64,000 nt of DNA from Actinomycetota bacterium (lineage in GTDB: Bacteria > Actinomycetota > Acidimicrobiia > IMCC26256 > JAENVU01), in the NCBI GenBank assembly GCA_016870395.1, contig VGBT01000011.1, positions 1-64,000 on the forward strand. The letters run 5' to 3'. Each line of letters opens with the position of its first letter. Position 1 is the stretch's first letter. The notes below the pieces were generated by a model. That model was not told where the DNA came from. It ran no database searches and saw only the letters and a program-made list of their open reading frames with translations. Positions 25,121-34,599 of this stretch are shown one piece after another. A program made the translations under genes and the position numbers.

Positions 25121-26431
25121 GTGGCCCAGCGCTTCTACGTCGAGACGCTCGGCTGTCCGAAGAATGCCGTCGACACCGAGAAGGTGACGGCGTCCCTTCT
25201 CGCCGACGGGTTGACGCCCGCCGCGCGGCCGGAGGACGCCGACCTCGTGGTCGTCAACACGTGCGCGTTCGTCGAGGCGGCCCGGCAGGAGTCGATCGAC
25301 GTCGCCCTGGCGCTGGCCGACGCCAGGCGTCCCGGGGCCCGCCTGGTGCTCACCGGCTGCATGGCCGAACGCTACGGCGACGAGCTCGCGGCCGCGCTGC
25401 CCGAGGCCGACGCGGTGGTCGGGTTCGCCGGCGAGGGCGCGCTGGCCGACGTGGTCCTGCGCGGCCGCAAGCCGTCGGGGGTGCGCGACCTGCTCGAGCT
25501 GCCCCGCCCGGCGCCGCGCGCGCCGTGGGCGTACCTCAAGGTGGCGGAGGGCTGCGATCGGGCCTGCGCCTTCTGCGCGATCCCGTCGTTTCGCGGTGCG
25601 CAGCGATCCCGCGCCCCGGAGGCGATCGAAGCCGAGGCGCGGGGCCTGGTCGACGGCGGCGTCGCAGAGCTCGTGCTCGTGGCCCAGGACCTCGCGTGGT
25701 ACGGGCGCGACGCGGGCGAGCCGGGCGCGCTCGCCCCGCTGCTGCGCAGACTCGACCGGCTCGCGGCCAACGGTCTCGCCCGTGTCCGGCTCCTGTACCT
25801 GTACCCGAGCGAGGTGCGCGACCCGCTGGTAGCGACGATGCTCGAGCTGCCCACGGCGGTCCCGTACTTCGACCTGTCGTTGCAGCACGCGTCCGCGCCG
25901 TTGCTGCGACGCATGAAGCGCTGGGGGAGTGCCAACCGCTTCCATGAGATCGTCGACGGGATCCGCGCGCAGGAGCCCGAGGCCGCGTTCCGCTCGTCGT
26001 TCATCGTCGGCTTCCCCGGTGAGACCGAGGCGGACCACGACGCGCTGGTGCGGTTCCTGGGTGATGTCGCCCTCGACTGGGCCGGCTTCTTCCCGTTCTC
26101 CGAGGAGGTCGGCACCGCGGCCGCCTCGATGGACGGACAGGTGCCCGCGGAGCTCGCGGCCGAACGGCTCTGTGAGTGCAGCGAGGTCCAGGACCCGGTC
26201 ACACAGGCCGCGCGCGACCGCCTCGTGGGTCAGACGGTCGAGGTGCTCGTCGACGGCGACGACGAGGGCGAGCCCGTCGGTCGCACCCATCGCGAGGCGC
26301 CCGAGATCGACGGCGTGGTCCGTCTCGGCGCTGATGCCTTCGCTCGCCCGGGGGCGATCGTCGCCGCCACGGTGACCGATGCCATCGGGCCCGACCTCGT
26401 GGCACGGGCGAACGTTCGGAGGAGCGCGTGA
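25121..26431 (+). CDS. rimO: Ribosomal protein S12 methylthiotransferase
   Basis: Radical-SAM enzyme that adds a methylthio group to an aspartate of S12, 436 aa. The N-terminal UPF0004 domain has cysteines in TLGCPKNAVD, NTCAFVEAA and TGCMAERY. The radical-SAM cluster motif is CDRACAFC near residue 148. LQHASAPLLRRMKR and GFPGETEADHD are RimO-typical, and a TRAM domain ends the protein. It is a paralogue of miaB at 32287. It overlaps pgsA by four bases. Confidence 0.94.
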   Translation: MAQRFYVETLGCPKNAVDTEKVTASLLADGLTPAARPEDADLVVVNTCAFVEAARQESIDVALALADARRPGARLVLTGCMAERYGDELAAALPEADAVVGFAGEGALADVVLRGRKPSGVRDLLELPRPAPRAPWAYLKVAEGCDRACAFCAIPSFRGAQRSRAPEAIEAEARGLVDGGVAELVLVAQDLAWYGRDAGEPGALAPLLRRLDRLAANGLARVRLLYLYPSEVRDPLVATMLELPTAVPYFDLSLQHASAPLLRRMKRWGSANRFHEIVDGIRAQEPEAAFRSSFIVGFPGETEADHDALVRFLGDVALDWAGFFPFSEEVGTAAASMDGQVPAELAAERLCECSEVQDPVTQAARDRLVGQTVEVLVDGDDEGEPVGRTHREAPEIDGVVRLGADAFARPGAIVAATVTDAIGPDLVARANVRRSA

Positions 26432-26997
26432 GCGTCGGCCGGAGGCCCAAGCGCTTCGGCGACACCGCGCTGGCCACGCCGGCGAACTACCTCACCATCG
26501 CCCGACTGCTGCTCGCGGTGCCGACACTCCTCCTGATCGCGCGCGACGGCGCGACCTGGCTCAACGTCTCCCTGTGGTTCGTGCTGTCGGTCACCGACGG
26601 GCTCGACGGCTGGATCGCCCGCCGGCTGGGCACCACGCGCTCGGGTGCGTTCCTCGATCCGCTGGCCGACAAGTTCCTCACGATCGGCGGCTTCGTCGCG
26701 CTGGTGTGGCGCGGCGACGTGTGGTGGCTCCCGGTCGCGCTGATCGCGGCGCGGGAGCTGTTCGTCTCCGTGTACCGCTCGCTCGCGGCGAAGCGCGGGA
26801 TCTCGCTCCCGGCGCGCCAGCTCGGGAAGTGGAAGGCCGTGCTCCAGATGCTGGCCGTCGGCGCGTACGTGCTCCCTCCGTTCGAGGACCTCACCGGGCT
26901 CAAGCTCGCGGTCCTCTGGGTCGCCGTGGCGTTCACGATCGTGTCGGGCGCCGACATCGTTCGGCGCGGCTGGCGGGTGTCCAACAACGGGAGCTGA
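26428..26997 (+). CDS. pgsA: CDP-diacylglycerol--glycerol-3-phosphate 3-phosphatidyltransferase
   Basis: Membrane enzyme of phosphatidylglycerol synthesis, 189 aa. The CDP-alcohol phosphotransferase signature DGLDGWIARRLGTTRSGAFL is followed by DPLADK. The protein has several hydrophobic helices starting with NYLTIARLLLAVPTLLLI. GTG 26428 overlaps the rimO stop as GTGA. The rimO-pgsA-cinA order is common in actinobacteria. Confidence 0.92.
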   Translation: MSVGRRPKRFGDTALATPANYLTIARLLLAVPTLLLIARDGATWLNVSLWFVLSVTDGLDGWIARRLGTTRSGAFLDPLADKFLTIGGFVALVWRGDVWWLPVALIAARELFVSVYRSLAAKRGISLPARQLGKWKAVLQMLAVGAYVLPPFEDLTGLKLAVLWVAVAFTIVSGADIVRRGWRVSNNGS

Positions 26998-27000
26998 CCG

Positions 27001-28245
27001 ATGCGCTGTGACGTCCTCGCGATCGGCACCGAGCTGCTGCTCGGCCAGATCGTCGACAGCAACTCGAGCTGGATCGGGGAGCAGCTCGCGGCCGTCGGCA
27101 TCGACACGATGGAGCACCGCAAGGTCGGCGACAACCTCAGTCGCATGACCACCGCGATCGGCGAGATGCTGGCCGCGGCGGACGCGGTGGTCGTGTGCGG
27201 CGGCCTCGGGCCCACTCAGGACGACGTGACGCGCGAGGCGATCGCCGCGGCCATGGGCGTCGAGTTGGAGCGGCACGACGACCTGGTGGCCCAGATCGCG
27301 GCGATGTTCGGCTCGCGCGGGCGCGACATGCCGGCCAACAATCTGCGCCAGGCGGACGTGCCGGTCGGCGCCGAGGTGATCCCGAACCCCATCGGCACCG
27401 CGCCGGGCATCCGCGCGGAGATCGCGGGCAGGGTCGTGTACGCGGTGCCGGGCGTCCCCTACGAAATGCAACGGATGGTGATCGAGCACGTCCTGCCCGA
27501 CCTGCTCGCGCGCTCGGGGGAGTCGTCCGCGATCGTGAGCCGCTCGCTCAAGACCTGGGGCGCCTCCGAATCGGGGCTCGCGGAGATGATCGCCCACCGG
27601 GTCGACGTGCAGACCAACCCCACGATCGCGTTCCTCGCCCGCGGCATCGAAGGGATCGTGGTGCGCCTCACCGCCAAGGCGCCGACCGAAGCCGAGGCGC
27701 GCGCGCTGATCGAGCCCGAGGAAACGACCCTGCGCGAGGTGCTGGGTGAGCTGGTGTTCGCGGTCGACGACGAGACCATGGAGCATGCCGTCCTCAGCCG
27801 ACTCGAGGCGCGCGGCTGGACGCTCGGCGTCGCCGAGTCGCTCACCGGAGGCCTGATCGGCGCCCGCATCGCGAACGTGCCCGGTGCGAGCCGAACGTTT
27901 CGCGGCTCCGTCGCCTCCTACGCGACCGACGTGAAGCGATCGCTGCTCGGGGTGACGGCCGAGCACGTCGTGAGCAAGGAGTGTGCCGAGCAGATGGCCG
28001 ATGGCGCGCGGCGCGCGCTCGGTGCCGACGTGGGGATCGCGGCCACCGGCGTGGCCGGGCCCGAGGAGCAGGACGGGCAGCCGGTGGGGACGGTGTGGTT
28101 CGCGCTCGCCTTGCCCGGCCTCCCCGTGGAAGCGGTGTCGACCCGTCTCCCGGGTGACCGCGAGCGGATCCGCCAGTTCTCGACGATCTCGCTGCTCAAC
28201 CTGCTGCGGGTGCGCCTCGACGCCTTGGAGCACCTCGGCGCGTGA
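27001..28245 (+). CDS. cinA: CinA-like nicotinamide-nucleotide amidase
   Basis: A 414-aa two-domain CinA protein. The N-terminal MoaB/MogA-like domain (IGTELLLGQIVDSNS; CGGLGPTQDD) is linked to ADP-ribose pyrophosphatase activity in homologues. The C-terminal domain (AESLTGGLIGARI; TGVAGPEEQDGQPVGTVWF) deamidates nicotinamide mononucleotide. It starts three bases after pgsA and overlaps thpR by four bases. Both halves are intact. Confidence 0.93.
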   Translation: MRCDVLAIGTELLLGQIVDSNSSWIGEQLAAVGIDTMEHRKVGDNLSRMTTAIGEMLAAADAVVVCGGLGPTQDDVTREAIAAAMGVELERHDDLVAQIAAMFGSRGRDMPANNLRQADVPVGAEVIPNPIGTAPGIRAEIAGRVVYAVPGVPYEMQRMVIEHVLPDLLARSGESSAIVSRSLKTWGASESGLAEMIAHRVDVQTNPTIAFLARGIEGIVVRLTAKAPTEAEARALIEPEETTLREVLGELVFAVDDETMEHAVLSRLEARGWTLGVAESLTGGLIGARIANVPGASRTFRGSVASYATDVKRSLLGVTAEHVVSKECAEQMADGARRALGADVGIAATGVAGPEEQDGQPVGTVWFALALPGLPVEAVSTRLPGDRERIRQFSTISLLNLLRVRLDALEHLGA

Positions 28246-28814
28246 CCGGGGCGTCCCTGCGCCGAGCGTTTCTGGCCGTCGTACCGCCGGGGGAGGTGCT
28301 CGACGCCGTCGACGGGTTGCTCGAGCGGTCCCCCGACCGGCGCTTCAAGTGGACGACGCGCGACCAGTGGCACGTCACCGTGCAGTTCTACGGCCGCGTG
28401 CGAGACGCCGGCGAGCTCGTCGCCGCGTTGCGCGCGGCGCTGGGCGCCGTCGAACCGGTCACGGCGCGTCTGCGCGGCGCGGGGGCCTTCCGGGACGCCA
28501 AGCGCGCGGATGTGTTCTGGCTGGGCCTAGAGGTGCCCGAGGCGTTCGCCGACCTCCACGCCGCGGTGTGCGCCGCGAGCGCCGCCTTCGTGGCGCCGCG
28601 TGACCGCGTGGTGTTCACCCCCCACCTGACCCTGGCCCGGCTGCGGCGGGCCGCCGACCTGCGCCCCGAGGTCGACACGCTCGAGGGGGTCGCGGTCGGG
28701 CCCGCCTGGACCGTGCGCGAGCTCGTGCTCTTCGAAAGCGAGACGCGGCGCGAGGGCGCGCTGCACCACGAGGTGGCGAGGATCCCGTTGCGCGGACCGG
28801 CTAACGGCGCCTGA
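28242..28814 (+). CDS. thpR: RNA 2',3'-cyclic phosphodiesterase
   Basis: 2H-phosphoesterase, 190 aa, with two HxT motifs: WHVTVQF near residue 46 and FTPHLTLARL near 127. Homologues open terminal 2',3'-cyclic phosphates on RNA. The GTG start overlaps the cinA stop (GTGA), ending the rimO-pgsA-cinA-thpR operon. Its last 14 bases overlap the convergent glycoside hydrolase gene. Confidence 0.9.
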   Translation: MTGASLRRAFLAVVPPGEVLDAVDGLLERSPDRRFKWTTRDQWHVTVQFYGRVRDAGELVAALRAALGAVEPVTARLRGAGAFRDAKRADVFWLGLEVPEAFADLHAAVCAASAAFVAPRDRVVFTPHLTLARLRRAADLRPEVDTLEGVAVGPAWTVRELVLFESETRREGALHHEVARIPLRGPANGA

Positions 28815-30030
28815 CGGCGCGCTCGGAGACGGGCGGCGAACCCTCCACCATCGCGACGAACGCCTCCAAGGCGGGCTTGGGCGTTCGATCGTGGCGCACC
28901 AGCCCGTACGCGTCCTCGACGTCGCGGCCGGCGCTCTTGTCGCGTGCGGAGAACCACAGGAGCGGTCCCGTGAACTTCCACCGGTCCCAGAGGTCGTAGT
29001 ACGCGCGCAGCCACTCGGCCTGGTCGTGCTCGCTCACCGCGCCCGAGCCGCGCGTGGGCGCGCCCACCTCGGTGCCCCAGATGCGCTTGTCGCCGTCGCC
29101 GCGCTCGGCCATCAGGAGGTGGAGGCGCTCGGTCTGGCGGAACGCGTTTGTGTCCTCGGGGGAGAGCGGGTGGTTCGGGTACTGGTAGGGGTGGTGGGCG
29201 ACCGCGTCGAAGGCGGGGCCGGCGCCGGCGTCGTACACGCGACGCAGGAACGTAAGCGGAGAGAGGTCTCCGTCGTGGTCGCCGCCGGGTGAGAGGCCAC
29301 CCGAGATCACAATCGCCTCGGGGTCGGCGGCGCGGATGGCGCGTGAGGCGGCGACGAGCGTGCGCGCGTAGGCGGACGCGTCGGCACCCGGGCTCCAGAA
29401 CACCGCGTGGTTCGGCTCGTTCCAGACCTCGAAGTGATGCACGCCACGCGGCGCGTAGCGCGCGGCGACGAGGCCCGCGAACGCGCCGAAGGCGTCGGGA
29501 TCCTGCGGCGCGCACTCGTAGTGGCGGCATCGAGGGTCGGCGGCCCAGGGCGGCGCGTAGGTGACGACCGCGACCACCGACATGCCCCGAGCACGCGCGC
29601 CGTCCACGACGCGGTCGGTGCCCGTCCAGTCGAAGCCGCCGGGCGTCGGCTCCACGTGTCCCCAGTCGACGGTGGCGCGCAGCCAGCGGGCCCCGGTGCC
29701 CGCCATGAGGTCGAGGTCGCGCTCGACGTCTGCCGGGGGCACGGCGCGGTTCAGCTCGAAGCCGTGGGCGAACCCGGCGCGGTCGCCGGTGACCGTGAAC
29801 CGCCGCGCCTCGGCGGGGCCGGTGCGCGGGAGGATGGCCCGCGGGTCGGTCGGCGTCTCCAGAGCCGGGGACGGTCGGGTGCTCGCCGCCGCGGGGTCGG
29901 CGCGGTTCGGCGCTTCGGAGCCCGCGCAGCCGGCCACGAGGACCACGAGCACCGCCAGCACGACCGTGAACGCGGGCACTGCCGGCACCGCCGCCGAGTG
30001 GTGGGCAGCACGGGTGGGGCGGGTGACCAT
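28801..30030 (-). CDS. Secreted glycoside hydrolase lipoprotein (clan GH-A, GH39-like)
   Basis: A 409-aa protein with an N-terminal signal and lipobox LVAGC, so it should be lipid-anchored outside the membrane. The mature part is a TIM-barrel hydrolase: WLRATVDWGHVEPTPGGFDW, the acid/base motif FEVWNEPNHAVFW, HHPYQYPN, and the likely nucleophile WGTEVG. Clan GH-A fits; GH5 and GH39 are both possible, and the substrate is unknown. It is transcribed away from recA. Confidence 0.83.
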   Translation of the reverse strand: MVTRPTRAAHHSAAVPAVPAFTVVLAVLVVLVAGCAGSEAPNRADPAAASTRPSPALETPTDPRAILPRTGPAEARRFTVTGDRAGFAHGFELNRAVPPADVERDLDLMAGTGARWLRATVDWGHVEPTPGGFDWTGTDRVVDGARARGMSVVAVVTYAPPWAADPRCRHYECAPQDPDAFGAFAGLVAARYAPRGVHHFEVWNEPNHAVFWSPGADASAYARTLVAASRAIRAADPEAIVISGGLSPGGDHDGDLSPLTFLRRVYDAGAGPAFDAVAHHPYQYPNHPLSPEDTNAFRQTERLHLLMAERGDGDKRIWGTEVGAPTRGSGAVSEHDQAEWLRAYYDLWDRWKFTGPLLWFSARDKSAGRDVEDAYGLVRHDRTPKPALEAFVAMVEGSPPVSERAVRRR

Positions 30031-30092
30031 CGCACGAGTCTCGCGGAGCCGGCGCGCTCGGCCCGTTCGCTGGGCCGTGCTCTGGCCGGTGC

Positions 30093-30121
30093 TTGCATCG
30101 AACGAATGTTCGCTCTAGGCT
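30093..30121 (+). promoter_or_regulatory. recA promoter with LexA (SOS) box in the spacer
   Basis: TTGCAT (30093-30098) and TAGGCT (30116-30121) are 17 nt apart. The spacer contains CGAACGAATGTTCG (30099-30112), a perfect CGAAC-N4-GTTCG LexA box. LexA bound here would block RNA polymerase directly. Confidence 0.88.
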
Positions 30122-30207
30122 GCTCACACGCATGGAGTTCCACCGGTGGGATTCACCCGATAGACCGGATTTGGCGGGAGCCCCCGGGCCTCCCGCCGTC
30201 GAATGAG

Positions 30208-30232
30208 TGTCACACCCCCGTCGTAGGTTCCC
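30208..30232 (+). promoter_or_regulatory. recA leader motif shared with the LysM gene
   Basis: TGTCACACCCCCGT (30208-30221), then CGTA, then GGTTCCC (30226-30232). The same two blocks occur at 42963-42983 without the CGTA. TAGGTT inside it could also be a second, LexA-independent -10. Confidence 0.6.
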
Positions 30233-30298
30233 CGAGCACCGCTTCCCCCGACCGATCGACACCGGCCACAGGCCGCCGAAGCGAAGAAGGAGTCCACG

Positions 30299-31345
<1,047 letters not shown>

Positions 31346-31372
31346 AGCACCAGCCACTGAACCCGGTCACGA

Positions 31373-31420
31373 AGCTGTCGCGGCCATCTCACGCCCCAGC
31401 GTGCGCAAGCCGCGACAGTC
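31373..31420 (+). repeat. 48-bp palindromic element, copy B
   Basis: Arms AGCTGTCGCG and CGCGACAGTC (9 bp pair, plus GAAG/CTTC beyond a bulge). Inner CTCACGC pairs with GCGTGCG around CCCA. Ungapped alignment to copy A gives 35 of 48 identities. Two inner pairs differ from copy A by wobble-to-Watson-Crick changes. Located after recA. Confidence 0.85.
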
Positions 31421-31459
31421 TTCGCGTCGGGTGCCGGGACGCGTGGGTCTGGCGGGGGC

Positions 31460-32194
31460 TCAGAGGGAGCTGAGGCCGTTCACGATCGCGACGGTCCCCG
31501 CGGCGGCGGCGAACACGAGCACGGCCGGGCGCAGCACCTTCGGGTGCAGCCGCGGGCCCATGAAGTGGCTGATCGCCAGGCCGACGAGCAGGCCCGGCAG
31601 GAGCACGAGCGAGAGCGCGAGCTGCTCGAGGGTGAGGTCTCCGGCGATCCCGAGTGCGATGCCGCTCATCGCCGCGCCGGCGACGAAGCACACCGCGAGC
31701 GTCGCCCGGATCGTGTGTCCCTCGTGGTGCTGGTAGAGGAGCGCCATCGGCGGGCCGTCGACTGCCGCGGCGGTGCCCATCGCCCCGGCGGCGAAGCCAC
31801 TCGTGAGGGCGCTGTGGCGGTTGACCCCCACGCCGGGATGTACCAGCGAGAGCACCACCCCCGCCACGATCACGACGCCGACGACGGTGGCGAGCAGCGC
31901 GTCGGACACCAGGGCCACCACGAGCAGCCCCAGCAGCGTGCCGGGGACTCGACCGGTCAGGATCCAGCGCACGCCGAACCAGTCGATGGCGTGGTGCTCG
32001 CGCAGGAGCATCGTGATCGTGAGCGGCAGCGACAGCAGCACCATCGAGCCCGGTACCGACCCGGGGGCGAGGACCGCCATCACCGGCGCCACCATGAGGT
32101 TGATCCCGAAGCCGATCGAGCCCTGCACCACGGCCCCCACCACCACGATCGCGAGGCAGCCCGCGAGCTCCCAGCCGCCGACGTCGAGGGGCAT
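31460..32194 (-). CDS. TSUP-family (TauE/SafE) membrane permease
   Basis: A 244-aa integral membrane protein with about eight hydrophobic segments and the glycine-rich VVVGAVVQGSIGFGINLMVAP start typical of TauE/SafE proteins. An internal second half begins near TSGFAAGAMGTAAAVDGPPM. Family members move sulfite, sulfoacetate or other organic anions; the cargo cannot be told. It converges on recA across the palindromic element. Confidence 0.85.
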   Translation of the reverse strand: MPLDVGGWELAGCLAIVVVGAVVQGSIGFGINLMVAPVMAVLAPGSVPGSMVLLSLPLTITMLLREHHAIDWFGVRWILTGRVPGTLLGLLVVALVSDALLATVVGVVIVAGVVLSLVHPGVGVNRHSALTSGFAAGAMGTAAAVDGPPMALLYQHHEGHTIRATLAVCFVAGAAMSGIALGIAGDLTLEQLALSLVLLPGLLVGLAISHFMGPRLHPKVLRPAVLVFAAAAGTVAIVNGLSSL

Positions 32195-32272
32195 CGAGCT
32201 CAGAGAGCCCGCGCGCGAAGGCGGCAGGGCGTGGGCTCGCGCATCGGGCGGATCCTAGGACCCCGGTCCCCG

Positions 32273-32278
32273 TAGGAT
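32273..32278 (+). promoter_or_regulatory. Leaderless-type -10 for miaB
   Basis: TAGGAT is 8 nt before GTG 32287 and only 2 nt before GTG 32281, favouring the later start. Confidence 0.55.
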
Positions 32279-32286
32279 CGGTGGTC

Positions 32287-33672
32287 GTGACCCGTCGCTT
32301 CCACGTCCGCACCTTCGGGTGCCAGATGAACGAGCACGACTCCGAGCGCCTCGCCGGGCTGCTGGCGGCCGACGGCCTCGAGCCCACCGACCGGGTCGAG
32401 GACGCCGACGTCGTGATCCTCAACACCTGCTGCATCCGCGAGAACGCCGACAACAAGCTCTACGGGCACCTCGGGCACCTGCGTTCCCTCAAGGAGGCCC
32501 GGCCCGACCTCCAGATCGCGGTCGGCGGCTGCCTGGCGCAGAAGGACCGCGACCTCATCGTGGCCCGTGCCGACCACGTCGACGTGGTCTTCGGTACCCA
32601 CAACCTCGCCCACGCCCCCGCGCTCCTCGCCGAGTCGCGCCGCACCGGTGCCCCGGTCGTCGAGATCCTCGACGAGCACGAGGCCTATCCCTCGGCGCTC
32701 CCGGCTCGCCGCGAGGTCGACCACCGGGCGTGGGTCACGATCCAGATCGGCTGCGACAACGCGTGCGCGTTCTGCATCGTGCCGATCGTGCGTGGCCCCG
32801 AGGTGAGTCGCCGGCTCGGCGACGTCGTCCGCGAAGTGGAGGAGCTCGCCGCCGACGGGGTCTCGGAGATCACGCTGCTGGGCCAGAACGTCAACTCGTA
32901 CGGCCGCGACCTCGGGGCCGGCCAGTGGCGACCGCAGTTTGCTGACCTCCTGCGTGCGATCGACGCGGTCGACGGCATCCGGCGTGTCCGGTTCACGTCG
33001 CCGCACCCGAAGGACCTGCGCCCGGAGACCATCGCCGCGATGGCCGAGTGCGAGACCGTGTGCGAGCACCTGCACCTCCCATTGCAGTCCGGAAGCGATC
33101 GCACGCTCGCGCGGATGCATCGCGGCTACACGGCCGAGCGCTACCTCGCGCGGCTCGCGGCCGCTCGCGCCACGATCCCCGACCTTGCAGTCACGACCGA
33201 CCTCATCGTGGGGTTTCCGGGCGAGACCGACGCCGACTTCGAGGCCACCCTCGCTGTGGTGGAAGAGGCCTCGTACGACGCCGCGTACACGTTCGTGTTC
33301 TCACCCCGGCCGGGCACGCCGGCCGGGGCGATGACCGACGAGCTCGTCGACGGCGCCGTCGTCCGCGAGCGCATGGATCGACTCGCGGAACTGGTCGAGC
33401 GTCACGCGCTCGCTCGACACGAGGCGCGGATCGGCCAGGTCGAGGAGGTGCTCGTGGATGGACCGTCGAAGAAGGACCCTGCGGTGCTCGCCGCGCGTAC
33501 CAGGCAGCACAAGCTCGTGCACTTCGCCGCGCCGGAATCCGCGTTGACGCCGGGGACGTACGCCCGGGTCCGCGTCACCGGCGCCGCGCCGCACTGGCTG
33601 CGCAGCGAGCTCCTCGACGCTGAGCCCTCGCCTTCGGCCCGGCGGGTCCGCATCCCGGTCACGGCAGGCTGA
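32287..33672 (+). CDS. miaB: tRNA-2-methylthio-N6-dimethylallyladenosine synthase
   Basis: Radical-SAM methylthiotransferase acting on i6A37 of tRNA, 461 aa. N-terminal cysteines lie in TFGCQMNEHD, LNTCCIRENA and GGCLAQKD. The radical-SAM motif is CDNACAFC. LHLPLQSGSDRTLARMHRGY and GFPGETDADF are MiaB-typical, with a C-terminal TRAM domain. The next gene, miaA, provides its substrate modification. Start GTG 32287 is chosen from -10 spacing; GTG 32281 is the alternative. Confidence 0.94.
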   Translation: MTRRFHVRTFGCQMNEHDSERLAGLLAADGLEPTDRVEDADVVILNTCCIRENADNKLYGHLGHLRSLKEARPDLQIAVGGCLAQKDRDLIVARADHVDVVFGTHNLAHAPALLAESRRTGAPVVEILDEHEAYPSALPARREVDHRAWVTIQIGCDNACAFCIVPIVRGPEVSRRLGDVVREVEELAADGVSEITLLGQNVNSYGRDLGAGQWRPQFADLLRAIDAVDGIRRVRFTSPHPKDLRPETIAAMAECETVCEHLHLPLQSGSDRTLARMHRGYTAERYLARLAAARATIPDLAVTTDLIVGFPGETDADFEATLAVVEEASYDAAYTFVFSPRPGTPAGAMTDELVDGAVVRERMDRLAELVERHALARHEARIGQVEEVLVDGPSKKDPAVLAARTRQHKLVHFAAPESALTPGTYARVRVTGAAPHWLRSELLDAEPSPSARRVRIPVTAG

Positions 33673-33675
33673 GCC

Positions 33676-34599
33676 ACGGCCACGCACCTCGCCCTCGTCG
33701 GGCCGACCGCGGTCGGCAAGTCCGCGCTGGCGCTGCGCCTGGCGCGGGAGCTCGGCGACGTCGAGATCGTCTCGCTCGACTCGATGCAGGTGTACCGGCG
33801 CATGGACGTCGGTACCGCAAAGGCTTCGGAGGCGGAGCGGGCGCTGGTGCCGCACCACCTGATCGACGTCGTGGAGCCGTGGGAGTCGTGGTCGGCGTCC
33901 CGGACGCAGACCGAGGCCCGCGCGGCGATCGAGGCCATCGAGGCGCACGGGCGCCGCGCGCTGCTCGTCGGCGGGACCGGTCTCTACCTGCAGGCGGTGA
34001 TCGACGCCCTGCGCTTCCCCGGCGAGGACCTCGTCCTGCGCGCGCGGCTGGAGGCCGAGGTCGCCGAGCCCGAAGGGCTGGCCGGCGCGTACGCGCGCCT
34101 CGCGACGCTCGATCCGCAGGCCGCTGCTCGCATCGAACCCGCGAACACGCGCCGCATCGTGCGCGCACTGGAGGTGATCGAGCTCACGGGCGCGCCGTTC
34201 TCCGCTTCCGGGCCGGGGGTGGGGGAGTACGGCGCCACGGTCTTCCCGGTACGGCTCGCCGGGCTGAGCCTGGCCACGAGCCGGCTCGGCGAACGGATCG
34301 CGGCACGGTTCGCCGGCATGCGGGCGGCCGGGCTGCTGGCCGAGGTCGAGGCGCTGGCCGCCGATCCTCGCGGTTGGTCGCGCACCGCGCGGCAGGCCAT
34401 CGGCTACAAGGAGGTGCTCGCCCACCTCCAGGGATTCGAGCCGAGTCTCGATGGGGCCCTCGACGCCGCCGTGCGCCGGACGCGCTCGTTCGCCCGGCGG
34501 CAGCGGGCCTGGTTCCGCCGTGATCCCCGCATCACCTGGTTCAACGCGGAATGCGGCGCGACCGAGGCGGAGTTGCTGGCATGGTGGTGTCGCCCATGA
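33676..34599 (+). CDS. miaA: tRNA dimethylallyltransferase with apparent ACG start
   Basis: Transfers dimethylallyl to A37 of tRNA before MiaB acts. The frame immediately after the miaB stop reads GCC, ACG, then ATHLALVGPTAVGKSALAL, which is the MiaA N-terminus with P-loop GPTAVGKS. SLDSMQVYRRMDVGTAK and LVGGTGLYLQAVID follow. No ATG, GTG or TTG exists in this frame between the miaB stop and ATG 33784, which is past the P-loop. ACG 33676 is where the initiator belongs, giving 307 aa, a normal length. It is either a non-canonical start or an ATG-to-ACG change. The 3' end overlaps dapF by four bases. Confidence 0.85.
   Translation, partial: TATHLALVGPTAVGKSALALRLARELGDVEIVSLDSMQVYRRMDVGTAKASEAERALVPHHLIDVVEPWESWSASRTQTEARAAIEAIEAHGRRALLVGGTGLYLQAVIDALRFPGEDLVLRARLEAEVAEPEGLAGAYARLATLDPQAAARIEPANTRRIVRALEVIELTGAPFSASGPGVGEYGATVFPVRLAGLSLATSRLGERIAARFAGMRAAGLLAEVEALAADPRGWSRTARQAIGYKEVLAHLQGFEPSLDGALDAAVRRTRSFARRQRAWFRRDPRITWFNAECGATEAELLAWWCRP

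Noticed and set aside
26409-26418. CGAACGTTCG as a LexA box
   Set aside because: It lacks the 4-nt spacer between half-sites and lies inside rimO.
33784-33786. ATG 33784 as miaA start
   Set aside because: It would remove the P-loop that is plainly encoded upstream in the same frame.
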